Positions 11,065-21,650 of a stretch of DNA of 64,000 nt are shown here, one piece after another. Below the pieces are notes generated by a model. That model had not been told where the DNA came from, ran no database searches, and saw only the letters and a program-made list of their open reading frames with translations. Both the position numbers and the translations under genes were made by a program. This stretch comes from Melieria omissa (taxonomy: Eukaryota; Arthropoda; Insecta; Diptera; Ulidiidae). Position 1 is the stretch's first letter. Each line of letters starts with the position of its first letter. The stretch is from positions 78,012,432 to 78,076,431 of the forward strand of contig OZ020270.1 of NCBI GenBank assembly GCA_963971225.1. The letters are read 5' to 3'.

Positions 11065-14027
11065 TTAAGCGGCAGCTTGTTGGCGTTCATGAGTCCGTCG
11101 TTGCTGTTCACTTCTGCGCAGCTGGTGTAAGATGTGTGCGGACATAGTGCACACCGCTTTCCAGGCATCTATGGATGTGACCATATGCACCACAAGATCC
11201 TCCGGCCCGACATTGTGGCCCAAAGCCTCGCGCATTCTGCTCCTCTGCTGTTCAAATCGCGGGCAGGTGAAGAGGGCGTGCTCCGCATCCTCCTGTGTTC
11301 CTGGGCCGCAGTGCTCACAGTAGGGGTCGACTTCGTGCCCGAATCGGTGCAGGTACGCTTTAAAGCACCCATGGCCGCTGAGGATTTGGGTCAAGTAGAA
11401 ATCTACTTCGCCGTGTGTTCTGCCTAGCCATGTGTCCAAATTAGGGATAAGGCGGTGCGTCCACCTTCCGTTTGGCGCGCTGTCCCACCTTGCTTGCCAT
11501 TGGGCTACGCATTTTTGCCAAGTTTCGCGCTTGAGTGTGTTGATGTCGGTGTCTGGGGGCTCGCGCCTTGCCGTCAGCACTATGACTTGCTGGTTCGCAG
11601 CCAAGTCGAGTGGGAGTAGCCCCGCTATCACCAAGGCAGCGTCCTCCGACACTGTTCGGTACGCTGAGCACACCCTTAGGGCGCATCGGCGGTATGTCGA
11701 CTTCATGCCGCGTACATACGTGTCGCGTTTAAAGGCGTCCTTCCATATTATAGCTCCATACAGTAGAATGGACCTTATCACGCCGATGAGTAGCTGTCTG
11801 CAGTGCTGGCGCGGCCCGCTTGTGTTCGCCATAATTCTGGCCAGCGCTGTGGTTGTCGTTGCTGCTTTTTTATTTGCATAATCAACGTGGTCGCGGAAGC
11901 ACAGACGGTGGTCGATTAGTACGCCGAGGTACTTCACGTTTGGCTTGGATTCGATCAGGCTGTCTCCAACCCGTATCGAAACTCGTTCAACCACTTTGCG
12001 ACTGCTGATTAGGACGGCCTCTGTTTTATGCGCTGCCAGGATCAGCGACTTGGCGCGCAGCCATTCCTGCACTGCGGATGCCACGCTCTCCGCAGAACAG
12101 ACGATGGTTGCTAGTGTTTTGGCAACTACGACAACAGAAATGTCGTCGGCAAAGCCAACAATCGTTGTGCCTTTCGGGACGGGCAAGCGCAATATACCGT
12201 CGTACATAATGTTCCACAGCAGGGGGCCTAGTACAGACCCTTGTGGGACCCCTGCTGTGACCTTGCGGTGTACGATGCCTTTTTCGCTGCTGTAGCAGAG
12301 GGTTCTGTTGCGGAGATAGTCAGACACGATGTTATATAGGTAGCCAGGTACATGGAATCTACTCAGGGCATTGAGGATTTCCTTCCAGCTAGCGCTATTG
12401 AAGGCATTTTTGACATCTAATGTGACTACCAGGCAGTATTCCTTACAGCCGCCCAGCCAGCGCTTGCCATCGATGGCTTTTTCAGCTATAGCTTTCACCA
12501 CCCCAGTTGTCGCGCGCCTCTTCCTGAAGCCGAACTGGTATTCAGATAGCTGTCCTTCAATGCATGCCTCTAGCCGACTTTTTATAAGCTGCTCGAGCAC
12601 CTTGCCTGCGTTGTTGAGCATGCATAGTGGGCGGTACGCTGTCGGTGAGGAGCGATTCGCGGATTTTGGTATGAGCACCAGCCGCTGCGTCTTCCAGATG
12701 CTCGGAAAGACACCATCATGGAAGCACGTATTGTACACTTTCGCAAACACGCTAGGGTTGCAGGCTAAGGCTCTTTTAAGCGCCACGTTTGGAACGCCAT
12801 CTGGCCCCGGTGCTTTCTTTTTTGGTAGTTTGCTTCCCACCTCTTCTATTTCCTCTGCGGTGACCTCCAGAATGTTTTCCGGATGTGCGTCCATACGAGC
12901 TCTGTCGAACGCAGGATGCTCAGGAAACAGGGTGTCGACAGTGCGCGCTAGCAATTCTGGGCACGTTGGCTGCGCTGCGCTCTTTAGCTTTTTCATCACT
13001 AGCTTATAAGCAAAGCCCCATGGATTATTTTCAACCTCGTTGCACAGCTCTGTAAAAGTTTTGCGCTTACTGTCGCGTATAGCATTTTTAAGCAGTTTGC
13101 GTTTTGCTTTGTACGCCTCCCTATGGAGTGCAAAGCTGTCTGTGCCTTGTGCGCGTTGGCATAGTCTTCTCGCACGGATGCACTGCGCTCGTATCGCCGC
13201 AATGTCGCAATTCCACCAGTACGCAGGCTTTCGCTTTTTGGTATATTTGCGACGCGCCATTGCTATGTCGCACGCCGCCGTTATCGCTTTCATTAGTTCA
13301 GCCGCCGCCACTTCTGCTGTGCCCGTGGCGCTTGCGTCGGTGAATACCATCTCGAATAGCTTCTCGTCGATGTTGCTGTCTTTCCAGCCTAGGTGCCATT
13401 GGGTTCTCCCGGGCGCGGCTTGGGGCTGTCCTACGTTAATGACAATCGCGCGGTGGTCGCTTTGCGTGTAGCAATCGCTTATGCACCAACTGGTGGATCT
13501 GCATAGGCTTGCGCTTATGAGTGCTATGTCGATGACAGACCCCGCGCCATTTTTGCTAAATGTATGATCACTGCCAGTGTTGAGCAGAGTAACGTTCAGT
13601 AGCGCCAGACCATCCAGGAGCGCCTTGCCTTTTGGGTTGGTCATCCCCACTCTACGGCCCATGCGTTAAAGTCGCCCGCAATCAGTACAGCATTTCTTGT
13701 CTTGACGTCCTTCACCAACACATCAACAATGCGATTGAAGCTAGGCAGATCAGTGCTCGGCGGTATGTAGCAGCTATATATATAAACATTATTTAACTTG
13801 GCGCATACAAAGCCCTCTGACTCAGCAGAGATGTCTAAGGGGCTGGCATTTGGTTTGCAGCTCCATAGAGCACATTTATTTGTCCTATTGCTAGCCCAGC
13901 ACGCGTCATCTTTATTCTTATACTGCTCGCTTATAATGGCAATATCCACGTCAAGTTCGTACACTGTCTGTGTGAGCAGTTCTTGCGCCGCTCGGCAGTG
14001 GTTGAGATTGAGCTGTAGACATTTCAT
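11065..14027 (-). pseudogene. R1-like LINE ORF2, one frameshift from intact
   Basis: The ATG at 14027 begins an AP-type endonuclease (LQLNLNHCRAAQELL, ISEQYK, AGDFNAWAVEW). A single-base frameshift near 13655 splits it. The remaining 860 codons are open: endonuclease end (SDHRAIV), RT with KKAPGPDGVP, LDVKNAFNSASW, AGVPQGSVLGPL and the GFADDISV catalytic box, then a C-terminal zinc motif CEHCGPGTQEDAEHALFTC. Combined length of roughly 990 codons is normal for R1-clade ORF2. The protein would nick target DNA and prime reverse transcription there. Only the one lesion is obvious, so the insertion is fairly young. Confidence 0.92.
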
Positions 14028-14539
14028 TTCGTTACGCTTTTGCGGCTTCCTTGCTCAGCTTTCGCTTGCTGATAGGCGGCGCACCCTCTGCTGCCTGCCA
14101 TGTGATTCGTGCTGCATGCTCCTCGCTTCACGCACAGCGCGCAGACTGGATCGTTTGGGCAGTTCTTGGCCTTGTGGTCAAGGCTGCCACACTTGAAGCA
14201 AAGGTCCGTGCGGTCGTCTTTACTTTGGCAGTGTCTTGCCACATGGCCGAAATCGTGGCATCTATAACACCTAGTCATCGTTTCCTTGGCTCGGAGGCGG
14301 CAGATGACCCAGCCGATTCTCACCTTCGATTTTACAAGCAGCTTCTGGGCAGTCGCTGATGGTAGGCTGATGGTGCACGTTTGTGTGCCGCCGTACGCAG
14401 GGCGCATTGACCGTATCGCTGATGGCTCAATGTGTTGGCCGCCAAGGTTTTCTGCTAATGCGCCTAATACCTCCTCCTTTGAGGTGACCTCATCAATGTC
14501 CCTGACCTCAACAAGGGTTTCTTGCGTTACTGTACGCAC
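14024..14539 (-). CDS. LINE ORF1 C-terminal part with CCHC zinc knuckles
   Basis: About 170 codons are open from the truncated 5' end of the element, so the apparent start is not the true one. Three zinc knuckles are visible: CYRCHDFGHVARHC, CFKCGSLDHKAKNC and a third cysteine/histidine cluster CALCVKRGACSTNH. This is the nucleic-acid-binding end of an R1/TRAS-type ORF1 protein, which coats LINE RNA. The stop overlaps the ORF2 start in the arrangement ATGA (14024-14027), typical of translation reinitiation in R1-clade elements. Confidence 0.85.
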   Translation of the reverse strand: MRTVTQETLVEVRDIDEVTSKEEVLGALAENLGGQHIEPSAIRSMRPAYGGTQTCTISLPSATAQKLLVKSKVRIGWVICRLRAKETMTRCYRCHDFGHVARHCQSKDDRTDLCFKCGSLDHKAKNCPNDPVCALCVKRGACSTNHMAGSRGCAAYQQAKAEQGSRKSVTK

Positions 14540-14569
14540 TTGGGCGCTATTGAAGGCTTGTTAAACAAA

Positions 14570-15678
14570 ATGGGTAGAAAACGTGACCTAACAGTGGAAA
14601 AAAAAGTTTCAAATTGTGGCTTTGGTGAAGGAGGGCAAGTGCAGCTACTGTCAAATAGCCAAAAAACTGCAAGCTTCAAAGGCATCCGTGGTCAATCTTG
14701 CAAGAAAGAGCCGAAATACTGGCGACTTGCCTTCAGTTTGTAAAACTAATAGAAAGAATTCCGCGGTATTCGCAAAACGACACCAAGAACCGACCGTAGA
14801 ATCGTGCAAAAAGCTTTGGACAACCGAAATACTCCATGTAGCGTCATTTTAGAAGACCTAAAGGGGTATGGTGTCACAGTGTCGCTGATGACGGTACGTC
14901 GTCGCTTATACGAAAATAGGTTGATATGCAGGCGTCCAGCGAAAAAGCCAAAGTAATGCGTCAGCGGCGGTTATATTGGGCACAGTTGCATAAGGCATTC
15001 AGACAAAACTACTGGACCAAGGTAAATCCATTAAATTTGCTCTTTCCTGCGACTTTTAACAATAATTCCTATTAACCACTTTTTTGCGAAATTCTTGTCA
15101 TTTTATCTCTAGCGCTGTATATCGCTTGGAAGTGGTTACTGAAGAAAAGCAATTTGTGAGAAGGAGGCAGGGGGAACGATATTCGGACGAATGCATCGTT
15201 CCCTGCATTAAACATCCGCCAGCAGTTATGGTTTGGAGCTGCATTACATCGGAAAGTCCTGGTCCAATACATTTCGTTAAAGGAACGTTCTGCCCAATAT
15301 ATAAACGTACTTCAAGGTGTTTTAGCGCCGTATATCGATACCCTGCAGCAGCCCAGAGAGGAATACGTCTTCATGCAAGATGGTGCTCCTTGCCACACAG
15401 CGCGATCAAGCATAGCCGCTATTAATACATTAAATTTAAATGTGTTGGCGTGGCCTGGCAATTCTCCCGATCTTAATCCGATAGAGAAGTGCTGGGCATA
15501 CTTTACATCCAAAGTGTATAGTCGGGGAAACCCCACGGTAGCGATTCTTAAAGCAAATATTACAGATATTTGGCAAAATAATATCCAATTGAGAACAATG
15601 ATGTGCAATTACATTGATAGCATGCCTCAACGAATAGAGGCAGTTCTAAAAGCTCAGGGTGGACAGATAAAATATTAG
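14570..15678 (+). pseudogene. Tc1 (DD34E) transposase, decayed
   Basis: The ATG at 14570 starts MGRKRDLTVEKK, followed by a paired-like helix-turn-helix part (14616-14740), more DNA-binding sequence and the C-terminal catalytic segment MQDGAPCHTARS...SPDLNPIEKCW (15370-15500), which supplies the second aspartate and the glutamate. Frame changes occur near 14620, 14750, 14860-14960 and 15300. The segment that should carry the first catalytic aspartate is replaced by about 90 AT-rich bases (15021-15111) with GT/AG borders; splicing there would not restore the frame or the aspartate, so I treat it as damage. Confidence 0.85.
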
Positions 15679-15880
15679 AAATTACAAACTATAATTTACA
15701 TATCTTGGTGCAAAACTTTCCAACGAATAAGTTGATACCTCATTTGTTATTTTTACTTGATTACTTTTTGTATTATCGATGATGGAAGTAGCAATTCTGA
15801 AAATTTTTCATCGGTCATAATTCGATGAACAGGCACTGTATACACGACGGATGCCGAATTTAGCTCCATGTGGGTTAAAT

Positions 15881-16714
15881 CACAGAACAAACAATATACA
15901 GAATGCGCATCTGGTGTAAAGAAAATTTTCTTTGCGGGTTCCAGCGGTAGGACCCGTTTGTGGATGCGGGGGGGAAACAGTAAAGGGGACGAGAACGCAT
16001 AGAGCGCGAGAGCGTAAACTGAGAAGCTGTGAGAGCGGTGTATGAAACAGTGACGCACCACACACTGTGGTTGTTCTTGTTGGGCCACAAAGCGATGTGC
16101 CGCTTGCATTGTTAGTGGTGGCTCGTGCTTGCTCTCCGCTTGCCTTTTTACAAACAAGAACAAGAAGTGGACAGGAAAAGTTTGCATAGAAAAATTGATT
16201 GAGCGATCGCCAAGGCGCACTACGGAAAAAACCGAAATTCAATGGATTTTATAACTTTTTTTGGTCTGCTTGTAAAATAGAAATTGTAAAAAGTAAAAAT
16301 AACTACAATAAAAATAAATATATGTGTAAAAATATTGAAACAACCAAGGCGCATTAAGAATGTGATAATAAGTGGAAAACTATTGCTACAATGTTGTGCT
16401 AGTTATTAAAGAAAAAAGTTTAATCAGTTCTGGTGCTGCAACTACCTATTGAATTTGCCTTGGCGATTGATTTGCCAAATCAACAACCATTTCAATGTGC
16501 ACGAGCAAAGCCAAGCTGGCTTGCTGCGGAAAGCAACAACATTGCGTGTTGTTGTCGAGATGAGAAAACCATCGAATCTATGCGTGTACATCAATTCGCG
16601 CTTACTCTCTCGGTTCCCTTTGCATTTTCCTCACCTTTGTTGATTCCCGCCCGCGTCTGAAATGAAATCGCAAAATTATTTCAGATGCGCCTTCTGTATA
16701 CTGTTTATTCTGTG
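15881..16714. mobile_element. 834-bp inverted-repeat MITE in the LINE
   Basis: Perfect 7-bp flanks GTTAAAT (15874-15880 and 16715-16721). Ends are inverted: CACAGAACAAACAATATACA on the left, CACAGAATAAACAGTATACA on the right, with looser inverted similarity for about 150 bp. There is no transposase. The TSD size and CACAG start suggest a hAT- or P-like source, but I cannot assign it. Removing it restores the LINE reading frame. Confidence 0.82.
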
Positions 16715-18531
16715 GTTAAATTCAATATCCAGTCGCACATTCTGCTTCCTATATAGAAGCCCGAATTCAGGGAGAGATTTTACTTATAACAAGTTTGATC
16801 TTCTCTCTGATTCTATTTCTCAGATTCTGGAATCGTATCCGAATAGTGAAATTGTAGTTGCTGGTGATTTCAATATTCATAATTCCAATTAGCTACGCCA
16901 TTCCAGCCACACAACTCCTGAAGGCTTATTTGTCGAGCTCTTTGCCGAGTCTAATAACTTGACTCAATTAGTGCCTGAACCAACGCATATCCCCTGCGTT
17001 GCGGGGCAAGCTCTCAATACTCTAGACCTTTTTCTCACCTCACATCATGAAAAATATGATGTTGAAATGCACGCACCTCTTGGAAACTCGGACCACTGTA
17101 CCATTTTGGCGTCTTTCTCATACTCTTCTATCCGCAATGCTTCGCCTTTAACCCCGAAGCGCCTAGTGTGGATGTATGATAAAGCTAACTGGAGTGGACT
17201 TAATGAATTTTTCGCCCACTTCAATTGGAAATTGTGTATTCTTGATAGAAACACAAATGCCGCAGCCAAAATGGTTGAAGAACTAATATTATTGGGAATG
17301 CAGTCCTTCATCCCCAATAAGCAAATTAGCATTAAACCTAAGGACAATATCTGGTTTAATGAGACATGCAGAATTGCTGTCAGGTCTAAAGAGGAAGCTT
17401 TCAGAGTATGGCAGGCAAATAAAAAGCCATCACTGAACAGCTGCGTAAACAGGCTAGAAATCGACGCAATGCCATCCTAAGGCACCAAAAGTTTCTGCAC
17501 GAACAGCGCCAAAGGAAAAAAGTTCTTCAATGCCAGCGTGGTAGTAAGAACTTCTGGTCATTCGTTAAGAAGGTGAAGAACCAAACATCGTCTTCAATTC
17601 GAACTCTTCTTAACAATGATCAAATCATCACTCACTTGGTTGATAAAGCTAAACCGTTGGCTAAAATTTTCGCAGAGAATTCCTCCCTGCCCCCCAGCGA
17701 TCAACCACTACCCGTAGTCGAGAACGTATCTTGCTCTATGCCAGAAATTCATTTTCGGACACGGGTAGTTAAAAGAGTGCTTGCAAATTTCGATGTAAAT
17801 AAGGCTTCAGGGCCGGACGGCATTCCAGCCCTTGTTTAGAAAAAATGCGCTACTTCGCTGGCTTGTCCATTACGCAAACTTTTCAGCATGTCATACACCA
17901 CAGGTGTATTTCCGATATGCTGGAAGGTTGCAAATGTTCAACCAGTTCCAAAAAAAGGCAAGACTACTGACCCTGCGAACTACCGACCTATATCAATCTG
18001 TTCGGTGCTTTCCAAAGTAATGGAAAGCATTGTAAACTTCAACCTTGTGAAGTATCTGGAGTACAATAGACTGCTAAGCGACCGCCAATACGGCTTTCGA
18101 AGACAGCGATCGACGGGAGACCTTATGGCGGTCCTCACCGAGAAATGGAACCATAGCATTCTAAACCTCGGTGAAAGCAAGGTTGCAGCACTGGATATTT
18201 CTAAGGCCTTTGACCGGGTGTGGCATAAAGCACTCGTGTCTAAATTGATTGCCTATGGCGTCGGTAGTATCTTCTCTCGTTGGATTACGAGCTTCCTCTA
18301 TGATCGCTCTATTCGTGTTGTAATAGACGGAATAGCCTCGGAAAAGCCTTCCCTTAGCGCGAGAGTGCCGCAGGGTTCGGTCCTTTCTCCAACCCTTTTC
18401 CTTACCTTCATCAACGACCTCTTGTCGTCGACGAAGAATCCCATCTACTCGTTTGCGGATGACAGCACCATTTGTCATTCATACTCCTTTACAAAGCGCC
18501 CCAGTTCTGTGGAGATTGAGAGAGAACGGCG

Positions 18532-19526
18532 CACAGTGGGGTGTCCCTATATATCGCATGGCCAAAAATAGTAAACGTGGTTTAATTTTGACGAAATTTG
18601 GTATCCGCCCATTTAGCGTAATTAAAAAAAATACGAAAATACGCCCACCCCCCATATTGAAAAAATCTTTGTTATTCGATAACTTGGCTTCTACTAACAC
18701 CAGAACGATAACATTTTATACACAATAGCACTAGGATATAATCTATAATTGTGCCAAAAATGGGCACGCCTACTTTAAAAGTTCGTATAAGCCCCAAATG
18801 ATTTAATCGGTATGTATATTTATATTTTGCCATTTTTTTAAGTTTTCGATGTTTTTTATGTTGGTCTCATTTCAATTCGCTCTTAAGTTTATTTCCATAA
18901 ATATTTGCATGCATTTGTAGTGCCAGCCGGTCGAGTTAAATTACGCGACGGCAGCTACACATGAAACAGCTTACGAATTTGTACAAAAGATGCCACTATA
19001 AAAAAAATGAATTACATGCAGGTCTGCAGGCCTCTGCAGCTGAAACTTTGCAAACGTGTTCTACATACTTGTAATTTAGTGAAACAATCGAAATTGCAAA
19101 GGCTCCCTAGAACTTTTCGAGATATTAAATTTTGAAGTTTGCATTTAAACTTTTGCTAGGGCTCAAAATGGCTCTACGTTTAAATAACGACAGTTAGCGA
19201 ACAGTAATAACCAAAACAAAAACAAAAGCATTAATAGACTGTAAAAACCTATAACATAAAATAAAAAATCAGGTATATTAAAATAATAGCTGTAACCATA
19301 AGAAAAATCATCTTTAGTTTCGCAAGGTTAAATTTCTATTTTTCCTTAAATTTGTGTATAGGCAATACATAAAGTTTAAAGCCTTCGTGAGACTACAAAA
19401 CTTAAAATTTTTTAAAAATTCCTTTTGATATATCTTAGTTGGAGATATAGCTTCGATCGTGCTTACTTATTTTTTTCAAAATAAAGATTTGGTTTTTTTT
19501 ATTTTTGGCCACGGACGCCCACTGTG
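18532..19526. mobile_element. Non-autonomous Transib-like element
   Basis: A 5-bp GC-rich duplication CGGCG (18527-18531 and 19527-19531) flanks ends that both begin with the heptamer CACAGTG followed by GG(G/C)G-rich sequence and, further in, GGCCAAAAATA. Transib elements are known for a CACWRTG start, a CGNCG-type 5-bp target duplication and relation to the V(D)J recombination signal heptamer. The 995 bp contain no transposase-like frame. It splits the RT/C-terminal part of the LINE. Confidence 0.82.
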
Positions 19527-20658
19527 CGGCGCCAAGGGGGGTCAAGTTGGGTCAAGCGAACAGGGATTGATTTTAATCCTCGCAAGACCCAATGTTGTCT
19601 GTTATCCCACAAACGAGTCTCCCCACATCCCAATACACCCCTGGTTATGGGTGGTGTAGGTATTGCGGAATCGGCAGTTCTCGATGTTCTGGGTATGTCC
19701 ATTAAGAACGATCTTCGTTGGAACGATCATATTTTTGGCGTGTCGAAAGAAGCAGCCAAGTGCCTCGGCTTCCTAAAGCGGTGCAAAAAATATTTCACTC
19801 CGGCTGATCTGCGCATTATTTACATTACCTATATCCGACCTAAAATGGAGTTTAACTCGCACCTATGGGCGGGGGCTTCAAAAACCCATTTGGAGCTCCT
19901 GGACCGGGTGAAAAACCGTGTGATCGCGCTTATAGGGGACAGTAGGGCATCCAGCTCTATTGACTCCTTAGAGCATCGTCGAAACGTGGCGTGTGTGGTG
20001 TTATTTTACCGATACTTCTTCGGTAATTGCTCAGTGGAGATGAGCAGTTTGATGCCATCACTCCGGGTATTCCCACAGGCAACCCGTTTGAACACTGGCG
20101 CTCATGCATTCCACGTTGAAACGATGTTCCAGCGCACTACGCATTACAGAGAAAGTTCGTTTCTGGCCCGCACAGCGCGGCTGTGGAATGGTCTCCCTGC
20201 GGATATCTTCCCCAGCACTTATGATCGCGATGGGTTCAAGGCAAGAGTACATAACCACTTCACTCTTAACCCTATCTCCTAACCTTTATATCCTTCCTGA
20301 ACCAACGCAATGCCTCGCATTAATAGGGGTCATCCCCTGCGCGTTTGGTCGAGTTTAAAAAAAAAAAACAACTAGAATGTGCAAGAATCATCGACGCGAT
20401 TTAAAAATAGTAGTTTCTCAAACGCAGTCAATAAAATAGACCAACAATCACTTTATTTCACAGATTTACACTTCACTGTCTTTACACTTAAGTATTTGCT
20501 CAATTACTCCGTGCGGCACCTTCACTAGTCAAAATCAGACTGACTCGCTGCGCCACACCCGGCTGACTTTTATACCTGTCCGGCCATCGCGCAGATCGTT
20601 CTCGCACATTCCAAAATGGACTAAAAGTTTCCATGATGATCGCGACCATCATTGCCAG

Positions 20659-21491
20659 CAGGCCCGTGCGCAGGGGGGGGTTTTGGGGGTCCTAACCCCC
20701 CCCATCGAGAATTTTTCCACATAATTTTCCACTAGCGAGCGAAGTCAGCGCAAAATACGACATCGAACTGCGGAAACCAAGGCTCGCGTCAAAACAGACT
20801 CAACGCTCCAACGTACAAACTGATTCAGTTGAAGATTATTTTCGCATAACGATTTACATCCCATACATTGATTTGTTTCTGACCCATTTACAAGATCGAT
20901 TTTTGAATCACCGCAAAATTTTATCAAACTTTGCTTGCCTCTTCCCCAACAAAATGAAGAATTTCAATGCAGAATTGTTTGAACCATACTCTTCAATTTT
21001 GCGGGATGATTCCCGTGACATCTGGGTAGACGAAGTCAAACTTTGGCGTCAACTCATCGCCGGAAAGAACGTTAAAAATTCGCTTGAAGCACTCGATGTG
21101 TGCAATGGAGATGCGTTTCCAAATGTTCATCAAATGCTTCGCATTTTGGCAGTTCTGCCTGTAACGACAGCGACGAATGAACGCTCCTTTTCAACATTGC
21201 GTCGCCTCAAGACTTACCTCAGGTCAACAATGTCTGAAGATCGGCTGAACGGATTAGCCTCGCTCAATATACATCGCGATGTCGAGGTCGATCCGCAAAG
21301 AGTTTTGGAGACGTTTTTTTCTACACCTCGCAGAGTTAATTTATTATATAATAACTGAATATCAAGTCAAGACACAATAAAATGTCTTCATTTATAAGAA
21401 AAGTTTCTTATTATTTTTTATTAACTTCATAACCAAACATGATACACATATGTCAAAACCCCCCCCATAAACGAATTCTGCGCACGGGCCT
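20659..21491 (+). mobile_element. Internally deleted hAT element
   Basis: An 8-bp duplication ATTGCCAG (20651-20658 and 21492-21499) and inverted ends CAGGCCCGTGCGCAG define it exactly. At 833 bp it is far shorter than an autonomous hAT and keeps only the 3' end of the transposase gene. Confidence 0.9.
20752..21358 (+). pseudogene. hAT transposase C-terminal dimerisation region
   Basis: An open frame from about 20752 to the stop at 21358 encodes the end of a hAT transposase of the type found in ZMYM/p52-repressor-like proteins. The conserved C-terminal block is clear: TTATNERSFSTLRRLKTYLR followed by DRLNGLASLNIH (about 21165-21270). This part mediates multimerisation in hAT transposases. 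The BED finger and most of the RNase H-like catalytic core are deleted. The piece starts with no ATG in context, so a stable product is not assured. Confidence 0.85.
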
Positions 21492-21650
21492 GATTGCCAG
21501 GTTGGACTAAAAGTTTCCATTATCGCGGCCATCATTGCCAGGTTGGACTAAAAGTTTCCATTATCGCGATCATCATTGCCAGGTTGAATTATGGCACGGC
21601 GCGTAGCGACAGGGTTGCTTTGCACAGCGACAGACTGTCTTATCGTTACA

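Larger units (their letters stand above)
10815..14546 (-). mobile_element. R1-like LINE inserted in Tc1, 5'-truncated
   Basis: A minus-strand non-LTR retrotransposon with its A-tail as a T-run at 10813-10831. It is flanked by a 13-bp duplication CTATTGAAGGCTT (10802-10814 and 14547-14559). The 5' end cuts into ORF1, as expected for incomplete target-primed reverse transcription. About 230 bases of 3' UTR (10832-11064) lie after the ORF2 stop. Confidence 0.88.
10414..15838 (+). mobile_element. Tc1-like transposon containing an R1-like LINE
   Basis: TA flanks at 10412-10413 and 15839-15840. The inverted ends match well: CAGTCCCTGTTCATCGAATT on the left, CAGTGCCTGTTCATCGAATT on the right, with similarity over about 90 bp. 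Excision at the TA restores the LINE endonuclease frame, which supports the limits. Without the inserted LINE the element is about 1.68 kb, normal for Tc1. Confidence 0.92.
10162..20282 (+). pseudogene. LINE ORF2: AP endonuclease, reverse transcriptase, C-terminal domain
   Basis: The ATG at 10162 opens an apurinic-type endonuclease (FRIAFCNGRGLR, then LSETQV). The frame is cut by Tc1 at 10413, resumes for 40 bases at 15841 and continues after the MITE at 16722 (FCFLYRSPNS, then AGDFNIH, then the SDHCTI motif at about 17090). RT motifs follow: ASGPDGIP, PVPKKGKTTDPANYRPIS, DISKAFDRVWH, RVPQGSVLSP and the FADDST catalytic box near 18450. The Transib-like element interrupts at 18532; the C-terminal part (19540-20282) has YIRPKMEFNSHLWAG and ends at a TAA. 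Frameshifts or stops lie near 16890, 17475, 17840 and 19540. Family: Jockey group (CR1/Daphne/Kiri-like), judged from the C-terminal part. Confidence 0.85.
9690..20369 (+). mobile_element. Jockey-group LINE broken by three transposons
   Basis: A plus-strand non-LTR retrotransposon with endonuclease, RT and C-terminal domain, ending in an A-run at 20357-20369. It is interrupted by a Tc1 element (10414-15838), an 834-bp MITE (15881-16714) and a Transib-like element (18532-19526). Without these it would be about 3.4 kb. The 5' limit is uncertain: the BEL-type LTR fades near 9620 and the coding region begins at 10162. I see no ORF1 (Gag-like) gene, so the 5' part is probably missing or is the non-coding stretch 9690-10161. 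Confidence 0.8.
20370..21650 (-). repeat. Gypsy LTR fragment, minus orientation, split by hAT
   Basis: This matches the LTRs of the SAP-Gag Gypsy element (48507-48962, 53534-53989). On the minus strand it starts TGTAACGATAAGACAGTCTG at 21650, carries two copies of a TGGCAATGATGG-type motif in U3, a TATA box (complement of TTTATACCTGT) and an AATAAA signal, and fades next to the LINE A-tail. The hAT remnant (20659-21491) interrupts it. Probably an old solo LTR. Confidence 0.8.

Noticed and set aside
12371..13471. Long plus-strand frames opposite the R1-like LINE
   Set aside because: Antisense shadows of ORF2, which has full domain evidence on the minus strand.
15021..15111. Possible intron in the Tc1 transposase
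   Set aside because: GT and AG borders exist, but joining does not restore frame or the expected catalytic aspartate; treated as damage.
15753..16242. 120-155-codon minus-strand frames
   Set aside because: They span the end of Tc1 and the MITE and show no domain; produced by GC-rich inverted repeat arms.
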